From Rugosimonospora acidiphila (GTDB lineage: Bacteria > Actinomycetota > Actinomycetes > Mycobacteriales > Micromonosporaceae): DNA of 64,000 nucleotides. A model generated the notes under the pieces. The model searched no databases and was not told the origin of the DNA. It saw only the letters and a list, made by a program, of their open reading frames with translations. The stretch is from positions 1 to 64,000 of the forward strand of contig NZ_BAABJQ010000021.1 of assembly GCF_039543385.1 (NCBI RefSeq), written 5' to 3'. Shown in pieces: positions 45,565 to 53,317 of this stretch. Positions within the stretch are counted from its first letter, which is position 1. Each line of letters opens with the position of its first letter. The translations under genes and the position numbers were made by a program.

Positions 45565-46510
45565 CCTGGTCACCCTCGGCGAGGCCATGCTCGTCCTGCG
45601 CGGCGGCCAGCCGGGCCCGTTGCGGGTGGGGTCGCCGTTCGTGGCCTCGGTCGCCGGTGCCGAGGCGACGGTGGCGATCGGCATGGCCCGGCTGGGCCAC
45701 TCGACCCGCTGGGTGGGCCGGGTGGGCGCCGACAGCGGCGGCGAACTCGTGCTGTCCAGCCTGCGGGAGTCGTCGGTGGACGTGTCGCTGGCGCGGGTGG
45801 ATCCGGCCGCGCCGACCGGCCTGCTGCTGCGCTCGCCCCGCACGCCCGCGCTGACCGCCGTCGAGTACTACCGGTCCGGGTCGGCCGGGTCGCGGATCGA
45901 CGCGGCCGATGTGGCCGACTGCCTGACCCCCGGCACGAGGATCCTGCACCTGACCGGAATCACCGCCGCGTTGAGCGAGTCCGCCGCCGGCGCGGTGCTC
46001 GGCGCGGTCGCCTCGGCCCGCGCGGCCGGGGTCGCGGTCTCCTACGACGTGAACCACCGCACCAGGCTGTGCTCCGTCGAGACCGCCGGGCAACGGCTGC
46101 GCGCCATCCTGCCCGACATCGAGGTGCTGTTCTGCGGCACCGACGAGCTGGCCGTGCTGGCCGCGGCGACCGGCAGCGAGGACGACCCGGTCTCGGCGGC
46201 GCTGGGGCTCGGGGTGGCCGAGGTGGTCGTCAAGGACGGGCCCCGGGGCGCGGCGGTGGTCACCCGGGACCAGCGCCAGGAGGTTCCCGCGGTACCGGTG
46301 ACCCAGGTGGTCGACGTGGTGGGTGCCGGGGACGCGTTCGTCGCCGGGTACCTGTCCGCGCGCATCGACGGCCTGCCGCCGCGCGAACGGCTGCGCCGGG
46401 GCGCGTCGGTGGCCGCGTTCTGCGTGTCGTGTGCGGGGGACTGGGAAGGGCTGCCCCGGCGCGAAGAGTTGCCGCTGATGGAGCTGCCGGCGGAGACGAC
46501 GCTGCGGTGA
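45557..46510 (+). CDS. 2-keto-3-deoxy-galactonate/gluconate kinase (PfkB family)
   Basis: 317 residues from ATG 45557, which overlaps the aldolase stop by eight bases and has GAGG upstream. PfkB family marks are MADLVTLGEAMLVLRGGQPG, AGAEATVAIGMARLGHSTRW and the C-terminal VDVVGAGDAFVAGYLSARID with the catalytic Asp. It should phosphorylate 2-keto-3-deoxygalactonate to feed the aldolase (the role of DgoK, though this is not the DgoK fold family). Last gene of the operon. No transporter is encoded with it. Confidence 0.9.
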   Translation: MADLVTLGEAMLVLRGGQPGPLRVGSPFVASVAGAEATVAIGMARLGHSTRWVGRVGADSGGELVLSSLRESSVDVSLARVDPAAPTGLLLRSPRTPALTAVEYYRSGSAGSRIDAADVADCLTPGTRILHLTGITAALSESAAGAVLGAVASARAAGVAVSYDVNHRTRLCSVETAGQRLRAILPDIEVLFCGTDELAVLAAATGSEDDPVSAALGLGVAEVVVKDGPRGAAVVTRDQRQEVPAVPVTQVVDVVGAGDAFVAGYLSARIDGLPPRERLRRGASVAAFCVSCAGDWEGLPRREELPLMELPAETTLR

Positions 46511-46575
46511 CCCGGTAGCCCCGCGCCGGCCGGGCGGCCGGTGTGGGGCGCGCGAGGGCTCCGGGCGTAACGCTA

Positions 46576-46610
46576 CGCGACCAGGTGGTCGCGGAGTAGG
46601 GTCCAGTTTT
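46576..46610 (+). promoter_or_regulatory. promoter/operator of the MocR gene
   Basis: An inverted repeat CGCGACCA-GG-TGGTCGCG (46576-46593) is followed by a -10-like TAGGGT (46597-46602), eight bases before the GTG start. GGTCCAGTT (46600-46608) overlaps the -10 and recurs inverted upstream of the 48177 gene. No ribosome site exists, so the message is probably leaderless. Confidence 0.6.
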
Positions 46611-48107
46611 GTGGCGGATCCAGGGTCCAATTCGGCGACTCCCTCCTCGGCGATCCCTCCGCCCTCGGCGGTGCCTCCGCCCTCGGCGTTCGGGATCGAC
46701 CTGCACCTGGAGTTGACCGGGCCCGGGCTGCGCGTCGGGCTCACGGACGCCCTGCGGGAGGCGGTGCGCACGGGGCGCCTGGCGCCCGGTGCACTCCTGC
46801 CGTCCTCCCGATCGCTCGCCGCCGATCTTGGCATCGCCCGCAATACGGTGGTGGACGCCTACGCTCGACTGGTCGCCGAGGGCTGGCTCACCGCCCAGCA
46901 GGGCTCCGGGACCCGGGTGGCCAGGCGGGCCGAGCCGGTCGGCGCTACGCCCGCCGGGGTCCGTACGAGGCCGGCCGAGGGCGGCCCCAGGTACAACCTG
47001 CTGCTGGGTTCGCCAAACCTCTCGGAGTTTCCCCGCAAGCAGTGGCTCGCCGCGGCCCGCCGCGCGCTGACCGCGGCACCGCACGAAGCCTTCGGCCTCG
47101 GCGACGCCCTCGGCCGGGTCGAACTGCGCACCGCGCTCGCCGGCTACCTGACCCGGGCCCGTGGGGTGCACGCCGAGCCGGAGCGGGTGGTCATCTGCTC
47201 GGGGTTCCACCACGGGCTGATGCTGATCACCCGGGTGCTCCAGGCACGGCAGGTACCGGCGGTGGCCATCGAGTCGTACGGCCTCGACGTGTCTCGGGAC
47301 CAGCTCGCCAGCGCCGGCCTGCGTACCCCGTCCCTCCACGTGGACGAGCGTGGCGCGCGTACCGACGACCTGGTGCGGTTGCGTGGCGTCGGCGCGGTGC
47401 TGCTGACGCCCGCGCACCAGTTTCCGACGGGGGTGGTGTTGCACCGGGATCGGCGCGCGGCGGCCGTTGAATGGGCGCGGGCCACCGGCGGCCTGATCCT
47501 GGAGGACGACTACGACGGAGAGTTCAGGTACGACCGTCAGCCGGTCGGCGCCGTGCAGGGCCTCGACCCGGAGCGGGTGGTGTATTTCGGCACGGTGAGC
47601 AAGTCGCTGGCGCCGGGGCTGCGGCTGGCCTGGATGGTTCTGCCCAGGGATCTGGTCCCGGAGATCGTGGCGGCGAAGGGGCAGGCCGACTGGGTGTCCA
47701 GCGCGCTGGAGCAGCTGACGTTCGCGGAGTTCATCGCCTCGGGCGAGTACGACCGTCAGGTGCGCTCGATGCGGCTGCGTTACCGGCGACGCCGCGACCA
47801 ACTGGTCGCCGCCCTGGCGCGGCGGGCGCCCGGCATCCGGGTGACCGGCATCGCCGCTGGGCTGCAGATGGTCCTCGAACTTCCGCCCGGAACCGAGAGC
47901 TCGGTCGTCGAGGCGGCGGCCCGGCAGGGCCTGGCGGTCAGCGGGATGGCGGAGTTCCGCTATGACGTGGCGGGCTCCGGCGCGCAGCTACCGCTGCGGG
48001 ACGCGTTGGTCGTCAACTACGCGGCCCCCTCGAACAGCGCGTGGGCGGGCGCGTTGGACGCGCTGTGCGCGGTGATGCCATCGGCGGGAGACGCCGCCGC
48101 CGAGTGA
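46611..48107 (+). CDS. MocR/PdxR family regulator (GntR domain fused to aminotransferase)
   Basis: 498 residues from GTG 46611. After a Pro/Ser-rich lead the GntR winged helix reads LTDALREAVRTGRLAPGALL, SSRSLAADLGIARNTVVDAY and GWLTAQQGSGTRVARR. A linker joins it to a fold type I aminotransferase-like domain with the PLP lysine in GTVSKSLAPGLRLAWM and DDYDGEFRYD before it. Such proteins sense PLP or an aminated ligand. The next gene encodes a carboxymuconolactone-decarboxylase-like protein whose promoter carries the same AACTGGACC motif, so that gene is the likely target. It has an apparently leaderless start. Confidence 0.93.
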   Translation: MADPGSNSATPSSAIPPPSAVPPPSAFGIDLHLELTGPGLRVGLTDALREAVRTGRLAPGALLPSSRSLAADLGIARNTVVDAYARLVAEGWLTAQQGSGTRVARRAEPVGATPAGVRTRPAEGGPRYNLLLGSPNLSEFPRKQWLAAARRALTAAPHEAFGLGDALGRVELRTALAGYLTRARGVHAEPERVVICSGFHHGLMLITRVLQARQVPAVAIESYGLDVSRDQLASAGLRTPSLHVDERGARTDDLVRLRGVGAVLLTPAHQFPTGVVLHRDRRAAAVEWARATGGLILEDDYDGEFRYDRQPVGAVQGLDPERVVYFGTVSKSLAPGLRLAWMVLPRDLVPEIVAAKGQADWVSSALEQLTFAEFIASGEYDRQVRSMRLRYRRRRDQLVAALARRAPGIRVTGIAAGLQMVLELPPGTESSVVEAAARQGLAVSGMAEFRYDVAGSGAQLPLRDALVVNYAAPSNSAWAGALDALCAVMPSAGDAAAE

Positions 48108-48130
48108 GATTGGCCCAGCAATTCTCCCCT

Positions 48131-48169
48131 GAACTGGACCAGATCTGGCGACCAATCGGTGCCTAGCGT
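48131..48169 (+). promoter_or_regulatory. promoter with MocR-site candidate before the CMD-family gene
   Basis: AACTGGACC at 48132-48140 is the exact complement of GGTCCAGTT at the MocR start. TAGCGT at 48164-48169 ends seven bases before the ATG, the spacing of a leaderless -10 element. The motif resembles published PdxR/MocR half-sites of the AAAGTGGAC type. Confidence 0.55.
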
Positions 48170-48176
48170 TGGGCGC

Positions 48177-48677
48177 ATGACCACCTCTGGCGATCCCGGC
48201 AGCGGGCAGAAGCTACCAGAACACGCTCCACGGCTGGAATGGGACAAACTCGCTCCCGAGGCGTACCGGGCCATGGTCCGTCTCGACACGGCCGCGCGGC
48301 AGGGCCTCGATCCGACCCTGCTCAACCTGGTCCTGATCCGCGCCTCGCAGCTCAACCGCTGCGCCTTCTGCCTCGACATGCACAGCAAGGACGCTATGGC
48401 GGCCGGCGAGTCGGCGCAGCGCATCATCCAGCTCGACGCGTGGCGGGAGTCGAGACACTTCTACACGGCCGAGGAGATCGCGGCCATCGAGCTGACCGAG
48501 GCGATCACCGTGCTCACGGACGGAGGCGTTCCGGATGAGGTCTATGCCAGAGCGGCGAACGAGTTCACCGAGACCGGGCTGGCCCGACTCATCGTCGCGA
48601 TAACGACGATCAACGCGTGGAACCGCCTCGGGGTGTCCACCCGGATGGTCCCCGGCCACTATTCGCCGGGCGCCTAG
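48177..48677 (+). CDS. carboxymuconolactone decarboxylase / AhpD-like family protein
   Basis: 166 residues from ATG 48177. An all-helical CMD fold with the redox-type C-x2-C motif in RASQLNRCAFCLDMHSKDAM (Cys, Cys and following His), preceded by LDPTLLNLVLIRA and followed by ELTEAITVLTDGGVPDEVYA and a NRLGVSTRM end. Proteins with this CxxC act as alkyl hydroperoxidase-like thiol peroxidases rather than decarboxylases. No ribosome site is present; TAGCGT seven bases upstream suggests a leaderless message. It lies 69 bases after the MocR regulator, its probable controller. Confidence 0.9.
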   Translation: MTTSGDPGSGQKLPEHAPRLEWDKLAPEAYRAMVRLDTAARQGLDPTLLNLVLIRASQLNRCAFCLDMHSKDAMAAGESAQRIIQLDAWRESRHFYTAEEIAAIELTEAITVLTDGGVPDEVYARAANEFTETGLARLIVAITTINAWNRLGVSTRMVPGHYSPGA

Positions 48678-48690
48678 CCGCACCCGCCGC

Positions 48691-48728
48691 AGCGGGTCCG
48701 ATTAGCGGGTCCGATCAGCGGGTCCGGC
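48691..48728 (+). repeat. three 13-bp tandem repeats
   Basis: AGCGGGTCCGATT, AGCGGGTCCGATC and AGCGGGTCCGGC follow each other between the CMD-like and HAD genes. No function was recognised. Confidence 0.75.
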
Positions 48729-48774
48729 GCGCCACCACTGCTCCCCGACATCCCTCCGCGACAAAGGAAACCCC

Positions 48775-49488
48775 ATGACGATCCGCGCCGTGCTCTGGGA
48801 CGTCGACGACACTCTGTTCGACTACACCGGCGCGGACCGCGTCGGCATCCGGAACCACCTGGCGGCCGAGGGGCTGACCGAGCTGTTCCCCTCCGTCGAC
48901 CACGCCCTGCGGCACTGGCGAGCCCAGACGGATTTGCACTGGGCCAGGTTCGCCGCGCGGGACACCGACTTCCAGGGGCAGCGCCGGGCGCGGGTCCGAG
49001 GATTCCTCGGAGCGGACCTGGACAACGCCGAGGCGGACTCGTGGTTCGAGCGGTACGTGGCCCACTTCGAGGCCGGTTGGGCCCTCTTTCCGGACAGCCT
49101 CGCGGCGCTGGACTGGCTCGCGGGCGACTACCGGCAAGCCGTCCTGTCCAACTCCAGCCTGGCCTACCAGGAGCGCAAGCTGGGCATCCTCGGGGTGCGC
49201 CAGTACTTCGAGGCCGTACTGTGCTCGGCCGAACTCGGCGCGTCCAAGCCCGAGGCCGCCGCCTTCCACGGGGCGTGCGACGCGCTGAATCTGGACCCGA
49301 GTGAAGTCCTGTACGTCGGCAACGACCCCGATCTCGACGCCGCCGGCGCGGTGGCCGCGGGGCTCGTCGGGATCTGGCTGGACCGCGACGGCGTGGCCGG
49401 GCGACCCGGGCTGCCACGGATCACCGATCTCGGCCAGCTCCCCGCGCACCTCAACGGTGTCTGTCCACCCAGGACAGTCCGGAGTTAG
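48775..49488 (+). CDS. HAD family hydrolase
   Basis: 237 residues. Motif I is LWDVDDTLFDYTG (nucleophile and acid Asp), motif II VLSNSS, motif III the lysine in ASKPEAAAFHGA and motif IV VGNDPDLDAAGA. The alpha-helical cap lies between residues 20 and 105. This is the phosphoglycolate phosphatase/haloacid dehalogenase-like subgroup. The DxD nucleophile motif points to a phosphatase rather than a dehalogenase. ATG 48775 follows AAAGGAAA. A single gene; the substrate is unknown. Confidence 0.88.
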   Translation: MTIRAVLWDVDDTLFDYTGADRVGIRNHLAAEGLTELFPSVDHALRHWRAQTDLHWARFAARDTDFQGQRRARVRGFLGADLDNAEADSWFERYVAHFEAGWALFPDSLAALDWLAGDYRQAVLSNSSLAYQERKLGILGVRQYFEAVLCSAELGASKPEAAAFHGACDALNLDPSEVLYVGNDPDLDAAGAVAAGLVGIWLDRDGVAGRPGLPRITDLGQLPAHLNGVCPPRTVRS

Positions 49489-49515
49489 TCTTTTCGATGA
49501 TAAGGAGAAACAGTT

Positions 49516-49959
49516 ATGTCGAGTGAAAACGGCCCGCACAGCACCCGCGCGACGGTCGAGACGTTCTTCCGCCTCCTCGGCGAGCGCGATGCCGATCGGG
49601 TCGCAGACCTCTTCGCCGAGGAGATCGACTGGTTCGTACCGGGCCGCGAGGACATCCCGTGGGCGGGGCGCCGCTCTCGCCGGCAGCAGGTTCCCGAATA
49701 TTTCATCACCATGTGGCCGGTATTTGTCGCGGGTGAGAGCGAAGTCGCCATCGACCAGGTTGTCGTGGAGGGCGCCGACGCGGTCGCGCTGGGCCACTTC
49801 ACGCACACGGTGAAGGCGAACGGGCGTCGGTTCGGCACGCCGGTGGCCATGCACCTCACCGTGCGGGACGGCCAGATCGTACGACTGCACCTGTACGAGG
49901 ACACGCAGTTGGCGGCCGAAGCCATCGGGACGGTCGGGACGCCCCGTCAGGACTTCTGA
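49516..49959 (+). CDS. SnoaL-like (NTF2 fold) protein
   Basis: 147 residues of the nuclear-transport-factor-2 fold: TRATVETFFRLLGERDADRV, ADLFAEEIDWFVPGREDIPW, then VDGADAVALGHFTHTV-type strands and VRDGQIVRLHLYEDT at the end. Proteins of this sort are small ketosteroid-isomerase-like enzymes or ligand-binding proteins. A conserved His/Asp dyad is hinted at but not certain. ATG 49516 follows AAGGAGAAA. It is convergent with the GntR gene, overlapping its end by 13 bases. Confidence 0.85.
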   Translation: MSSENGPHSTRATVETFFRLLGERDADRVADLFAEEIDWFVPGREDIPWAGRRSRRQQVPEYFITMWPVFVAGESEVAIDQVVVEGADAVALGHFTHTVKANGRRFGTPVAMHLTVRDGQIVRLHLYEDTQLAAEAIGTVGTPRQDF

Positions 49960-50684
49960 GTCCCGCCCGGCTTCGGTTCGCGCGCCTGCCCGCGGACCCG
50001 CTCGGCGTCGGCCTCGGCGCTGGCCAGCAGCTCGAGCGTGGCCGCGGCGCTGCCCTCCGCGTCACGCGCCCGGATCCGCTCCAGGATGGCCGCGTGCATC
50101 GGGGTGGGGTCGGCCCACGCGTCGCCCTGCTGGTGGACCAGCCGGTCGCGTGCGCCCAGCGCGTTGGTGAGTACCACGTCCATGCGTTGCAACAGCTCGT
50201 TGTGGGCGGCGTTCAGCAGCGCGCGGTGGAAGTCGAGGTCCGCGGCGATGGCGGCTTCGGCGTCGCCTTCGGCGGCGGCCATCGCGTCGAGGGCCGAGCC
50301 GAGCCGCTCGGCGTCCTCGGCGGTGTGTCGCCGGGCGGCGAGGCGCGCCGCGGCCGGCTCCACGATGACGCGCAGCTCGGCGAGGTCGGCCAGGAGATTG
50401 TCCGAGGCACCGGCGAGCAGTTGCCATTGCAGGACATCGCTGTCGAGCAGGTTCCACTCGCTGCGCTCGCGCACGAAGGTGCCGCGCTTGGGGCGGGAGT
50501 CGACCAGGCCCTTGGCGCCCAGCACCCGCAATGCCTCCCGGACGACCGTCTTCGAAACGCCCAGCTCGGCCTCGAGCTGTTCGGGGTAGATGGTCTGCCC
50601 GGGCGCCCACTCTCCGCGCACCACCCTGCCCCCGAGCTCGTGCACCGCCTGTCCGTGCAGTCCGCGACCGGGGTAACGTGCCAC
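49947..50684 (-). CDS. FadR-subfamily GntR regulator
   Basis: 245 residues from GTG 50684 with AGAGGA upstream. The N-terminal winged helix reads HGQAVHELGGRVVRGEWAPG, LEAELGVSKTVVREALRVLG and GLVDSRPKRGTFVRERSEWN. The FCD domain follows (LRVIVEPAAARLAARRHTAE, DLDFHRALLNAAHNELLQRM), with Asp and His residues that bind a metal and an organic acid. The SEWNLLDSDVLQWQ stretch is typical of aldonate-responsive DgoR-like regulators. It is therefore a good candidate controller of the dgoD-dgoA operon 3.4 kb away, although unrelated genes lie between. Confidence 0.9.
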   Translation of the reverse strand: MARYPGRGLHGQAVHELGGRVVRGEWAPGQTIYPEQLEAELGVSKTVVREALRVLGAKGLVDSRPKRGTFVRERSEWNLLDSDVLQWQLLAGASDNLLADLAELRVIVEPAAARLAARRHTAEDAERLGSALDAMAAAEGDAEAAIAADLDFHRALLNAAHNELLQRMDVVLTNALGARDRLVHQQGDAWADPTPMHAAILERIRARDAEGSAAATLELLASAEADAERVRGQAREPKPGGTQKS

Positions 50685-50798
50685 GATTTCCTCTCAGGGG
50701 GCCGCCGGTCGCGCGGCTGGCATTGCCGAGCGACCACCACGCGCGCCGGCCCCATACGGGTGCGACGGCTCGCCCGAGGCAGCCTACTCCTTGGAATC

Positions 50799-50811
50799 TT
50801 TTATGCAAAAA
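50799..50811. promoter_or_regulatory. AT-rich near-palindrome upstream of the GntR gene
   Basis: TTTTATGCAAAAA is a near-palindrome centred on TGCA in an otherwise GC-rich promoter, between the P450 end and the GntR start. TTTTATG is the complement of CATAAAA found before the galactonate-type operon, so it may be the regulator's own operator. Confidence 0.5.
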
Positions 50812-50829
50812 TCTTCGGTCCGCCGCGCC

Positions 50830-52035
50830 TCAGAACGTCACGGGCAGGGCGAGCAGCCCGCGCGCGCGGATGGTCGGCCGCCAGCGCAGCCGCTCGCGCG
50901 GCACGCCGAGGGCGAGGTGCGGCAGGCGCCGCAGCAGCGTGTCCAGCGCGATGGTGACCTCCAGGCGGGCCAGCGGCGCGCCCAGGCAGTAGTGGATGCC
51001 CTGACCAAATGTGAGGTGCCCGGACGCCGACCGCTCCCGTTCCAGATCGAGGCGCTGCGGCTGCGGGATGCGCCGCGGGTCGTGGTTGGCCGAGGCGATG
51101 GAGAGCAGAACCGTCTCGCCGGCCGGGATGGTCACCCCGCCGACCGTCACGTCCTCGACCGGGAAGCGGCGGATGGCCAGCGGGGCGGGCCCGTCGAAGC
51201 GGGCCAGCTCCTCGACCGCGCCCTCCAGGCGCTCCGGCTTCTCGCGCAGCGTCCGCAGCTGGTCGGGGTGCTCAAGCAGGGCGAGCGTGCCATTGCCGAT
51301 GAGGTGCACGACGTTCTCGTACCCGGCGGAGAGGATCAGGAACACCAGCGAGGTCAGTTCGTCCTCGGTGAGCCGGTCCCCGCCGTCGCGCACCTCGACG
51401 AGGGTCGAGAGCAGGTCGTCGGCGTGCCGCGTGCGCTTGTGCGCGATCAGCTGGTGCAGGAACCGCAGCATGTTGCCGACGGCCTCCTTCGCCGCCGACG
51501 GCCGCGCCGGGTCGGGGGCGATCAGGGCGTCCGTCCAGCCGCGGAAGTCTCCTCGGTCGGTCTCGGGGATGCCCAGGAGCTCGCAGATGACGGCGATCGG
51601 CAGGGGTGCGGCGTAGTCGGCGATCAGGTCGGCGTGCCCCCGCGGAATGCTGGCGTCCAGCAACCGGTCGGCGATCCGCTGGATCGGGTCGCGGAGGTCC
51701 GCGATCCGCCGCGCGGTGAACGCCTTGGTGACCAGGGACCGCAGCCGGGTGTGGTCGGGCGGGTCCAGGTTCAGGAGATTGGCGTCCAGCGCCGGGGGAA
51801 GTGCGAGACCGCGGTAGCCGCCGGGGCGCGCGTTGCGCTTGCTCAGCGACATCCGGGGATCGGCCAACAGCTGCCGGACATCGTCGTACCCGGTGACGAC
51901 CCAGGCGGACAAGCCATCGGGTGTGGTGATCCGGTGCACCGGGCCGGCGTCGCGCAGCCGGGCATAGGCGGTGTAGGGATCGGCGACCAGCGCTGCCAGG
52001 TCGACGGATTCTGGTGTTTCTGCGGCGGCCTGCAC
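50830..52035 (-). CDS. cytochrome P450
   Basis: 401 residues from GTG 52035 (the frame runs open to 52092, without family similarity). Heme ligand Cys350 in LTFGQGIHYCLGAPLARLE, the ExxR pair Glu276/Arg279 in VEELARF, and the substrate-access region NLLNLDPPDHTRLRSLV. It is a bacterial class I P450 related to CYP105/CYP107-type enzymes of actinomycetes. In the I helix the motif is AGYEN (237-241): Asn replaces the usual oxygen-activating Thr. No ferredoxin or biosynthetic partner lies beside it, so the substrate is unknown. It is a single leftward gene. Confidence 0.93.
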   Translation of the reverse strand: MQAAAETPESVDLAALVADPYTAYARLRDAGPVHRITTPDGLSAWVVTGYDDVRQLLADPRMSLSKRNARPGGYRGLALPPALDANLLNLDPPDHTRLRSLVTKAFTARRIADLRDPIQRIADRLLDASIPRGHADLIADYAAPLPIAVICELLGIPETDRGDFRGWTDALIAPDPARPSAAKEAVGNMLRFLHQLIAHKRTRHADDLLSTLVEVRDGGDRLTEDELTSLVFLILSAGYENVVHLIGNGTLALLEHPDQLRTLREKPERLEGAVEELARFDGPAPLAIRRFPVEDVTVGGVTIPAGETVLLSIASANHDPRRIPQPQRLDLERERSASGHLTFGQGIHYCLGAPLARLEVTIALDTLLRRLPHLALGVPRERLRWRPTIRARGLLALPVTF

Positions 52036-52107
52036 GGAAAGGCACCTTACCACCGATACCGGACGGCACGTCCGGGCGCCGCCCGGGCGCACGGGGAGCG
52101 GGCGTGC

Positions 52108-52135
52108 GGCCGGGGCGCGGTACGGCGCCCCGGCC
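52108..52135 (-). terminator. hairpin after the FN3-CBM2 gene pair
   Basis: 11-bp perfect stem GGCCGGGGCGC with loop GGTACG, 11 bases downstream of the leftward secreted-protein gene. Confidence 0.7.
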
Positions 52136-52146
52136 GACGTCGGCGA

Positions 52147-53283
52147 CTACGGGGTCCGGACGCAGGTCACCACGGGGGCGGTGTTGGTGCCGCTCCAGCT
52201 ACCGAGAAAGCCGAACGTGGTGGACGCGCCAGGGGAGAGCGTCGCGTCGTACGACAGGCTGTTGAACGTGTAGGGGCTGGCGGTGTTCGTGGTGCCCGCC
52301 CCCCAGACCTGGGTGATGGTCTGGCCGTTGGCGAAGGTGAGGGTGACCGTCCAGGAGTTCGTGGAGTCGCTGCCGGTGTTGGTCACCGTGACCTGGCCCT
52401 GGAAGCCGTTCGGCCAGGTCGAGCCCAGGCTGTAGTTGGCGGAGCAGGTGCCGTGGCTCGGCGGCGGTGATGCCGAGTGGGTCGGGCACGGCGAGGGCGG
52501 CGGCAGGGTCAGCAGGGGCGCGGTGAAGGCCGAGGTGTTGCCGGCCGCGTCCCGTGCGCGAACCTCATACCTGGTGAAGGCGACGGCCTGGGTGTACGAG
52601 GTCGTCGGGGCGGTGGCGACGAAGCCGAACGAGCCGGACGAACTCCCGGTCGCGTAGACGTCGTACCCGGTGACGCCGACGTTGTCGGTCGACGCGGCCC
52701 AGTTCAGGGTGATGAGTTCGCCCCGGGTGCCGTCGCAGCTGAACGAGGCGGTCAGGTTGGCCGGCATCGTCGGCGGCTGGGTGTCGACCGGTGGCACCGA
52801 TCCCGGGGGCGGGCACGGCGAGGGCGGCGGCGCGATCAGGCGCGGTGCGGTGAAGTCCGAGGTGTTGCCGGCGGCGTCGCGGGCCCGCAGTTCGAGCCTG
52901 CCGAGGAAGACGGGCGTGGTGTACGAGGTCGTCGTGGTGGTGGCGATCAGAGCGAACGAGTCGGACGTGACTCCCTGGGCGGCGAAGAGGTCGTACCCGG
53001 TGACGCCCACGTTGTCGGTCGACGCGGTCCAGGTCAGGGTGATGAGGATGGTTCCGGTGCTGCTGGTGGTGTCGCAGCGGAACGACCAGCCCAGGCCGGT
53101 CGGCGTCGTCGGCGGTTCGGTGTCCGTGGCCGCGGGGTTCGCGACGTGGGCGCCGGTGAGCGGATCGACCCGAGGCGCGGAAGTGGCCTGCGCGTCGGGC
53201 ATGAACACGATCGCGAGTCCGGCCGCGGCTACCGCGGCGAGCACCGCCAAGTACAGCGGTCTCGTGAACATTTTCGTGGACAT
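52147..53283 (-). CDS. secreted protein with two FN3-like domains and a cellulose-binding module (CBM2)
   Basis: 378 residues. Signal region MSTKMFTRPLYLAVLAAVAA with a hydrophobic core to about residue 30. Then two fibronectin-type III-like repeats, each with WTASTDNVGVTGYDLF / WAASTDNVGVTGYDVY and a RARDAAGNTS edge, separated by Pro-rich linkers with PPPSPCPPP. The C terminus is a CBM family 2 domain: CSANYSLGSTWPNGFQGQVT, NSWTVTLTFANGQTITQVWG and FGFLGSWSGTN, with the surface Trp residues expected for binding cellulose or chitin. There is no enzyme domain. It lies 34 bases after a similar gene, so the two form an operon. Confidence 0.88.
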   Translation of the reverse strand: MSTKMFTRPLYLAVLAAVAAAGLAIVFMPDAQATSAPRVDPLTGAHVANPAATDTEPPTTPTGLGWSFRCDTTSSTGTILITLTWTASTDNVGVTGYDLFAAQGVTSDSFALIATTTTTSYTTPVFLGRLELRARDAAGNTSDFTAPRLIAPPPSPCPPPGSVPPVDTQPPTMPANLTASFSCDGTRGELITLNWAASTDNVGVTGYDVYATGSSSGSFGFVATAPTTSYTQAVAFTRYEVRARDAAGNTSAFTAPLLTLPPPSPCPTHSASPPPSHGTCSANYSLGSTWPNGFQGQVTVTNTGSDSTNSWTVTLTFANGQTITQVWGAGTTNTASPYTFNSLSYDATLSPGASTTFGFLGSWSGTNTAPVVTCVRTP

Positions 53284-53317
53284 CAGAGACTCCAGGGGTG
53301 TGGTGAGGCCGACGCGG

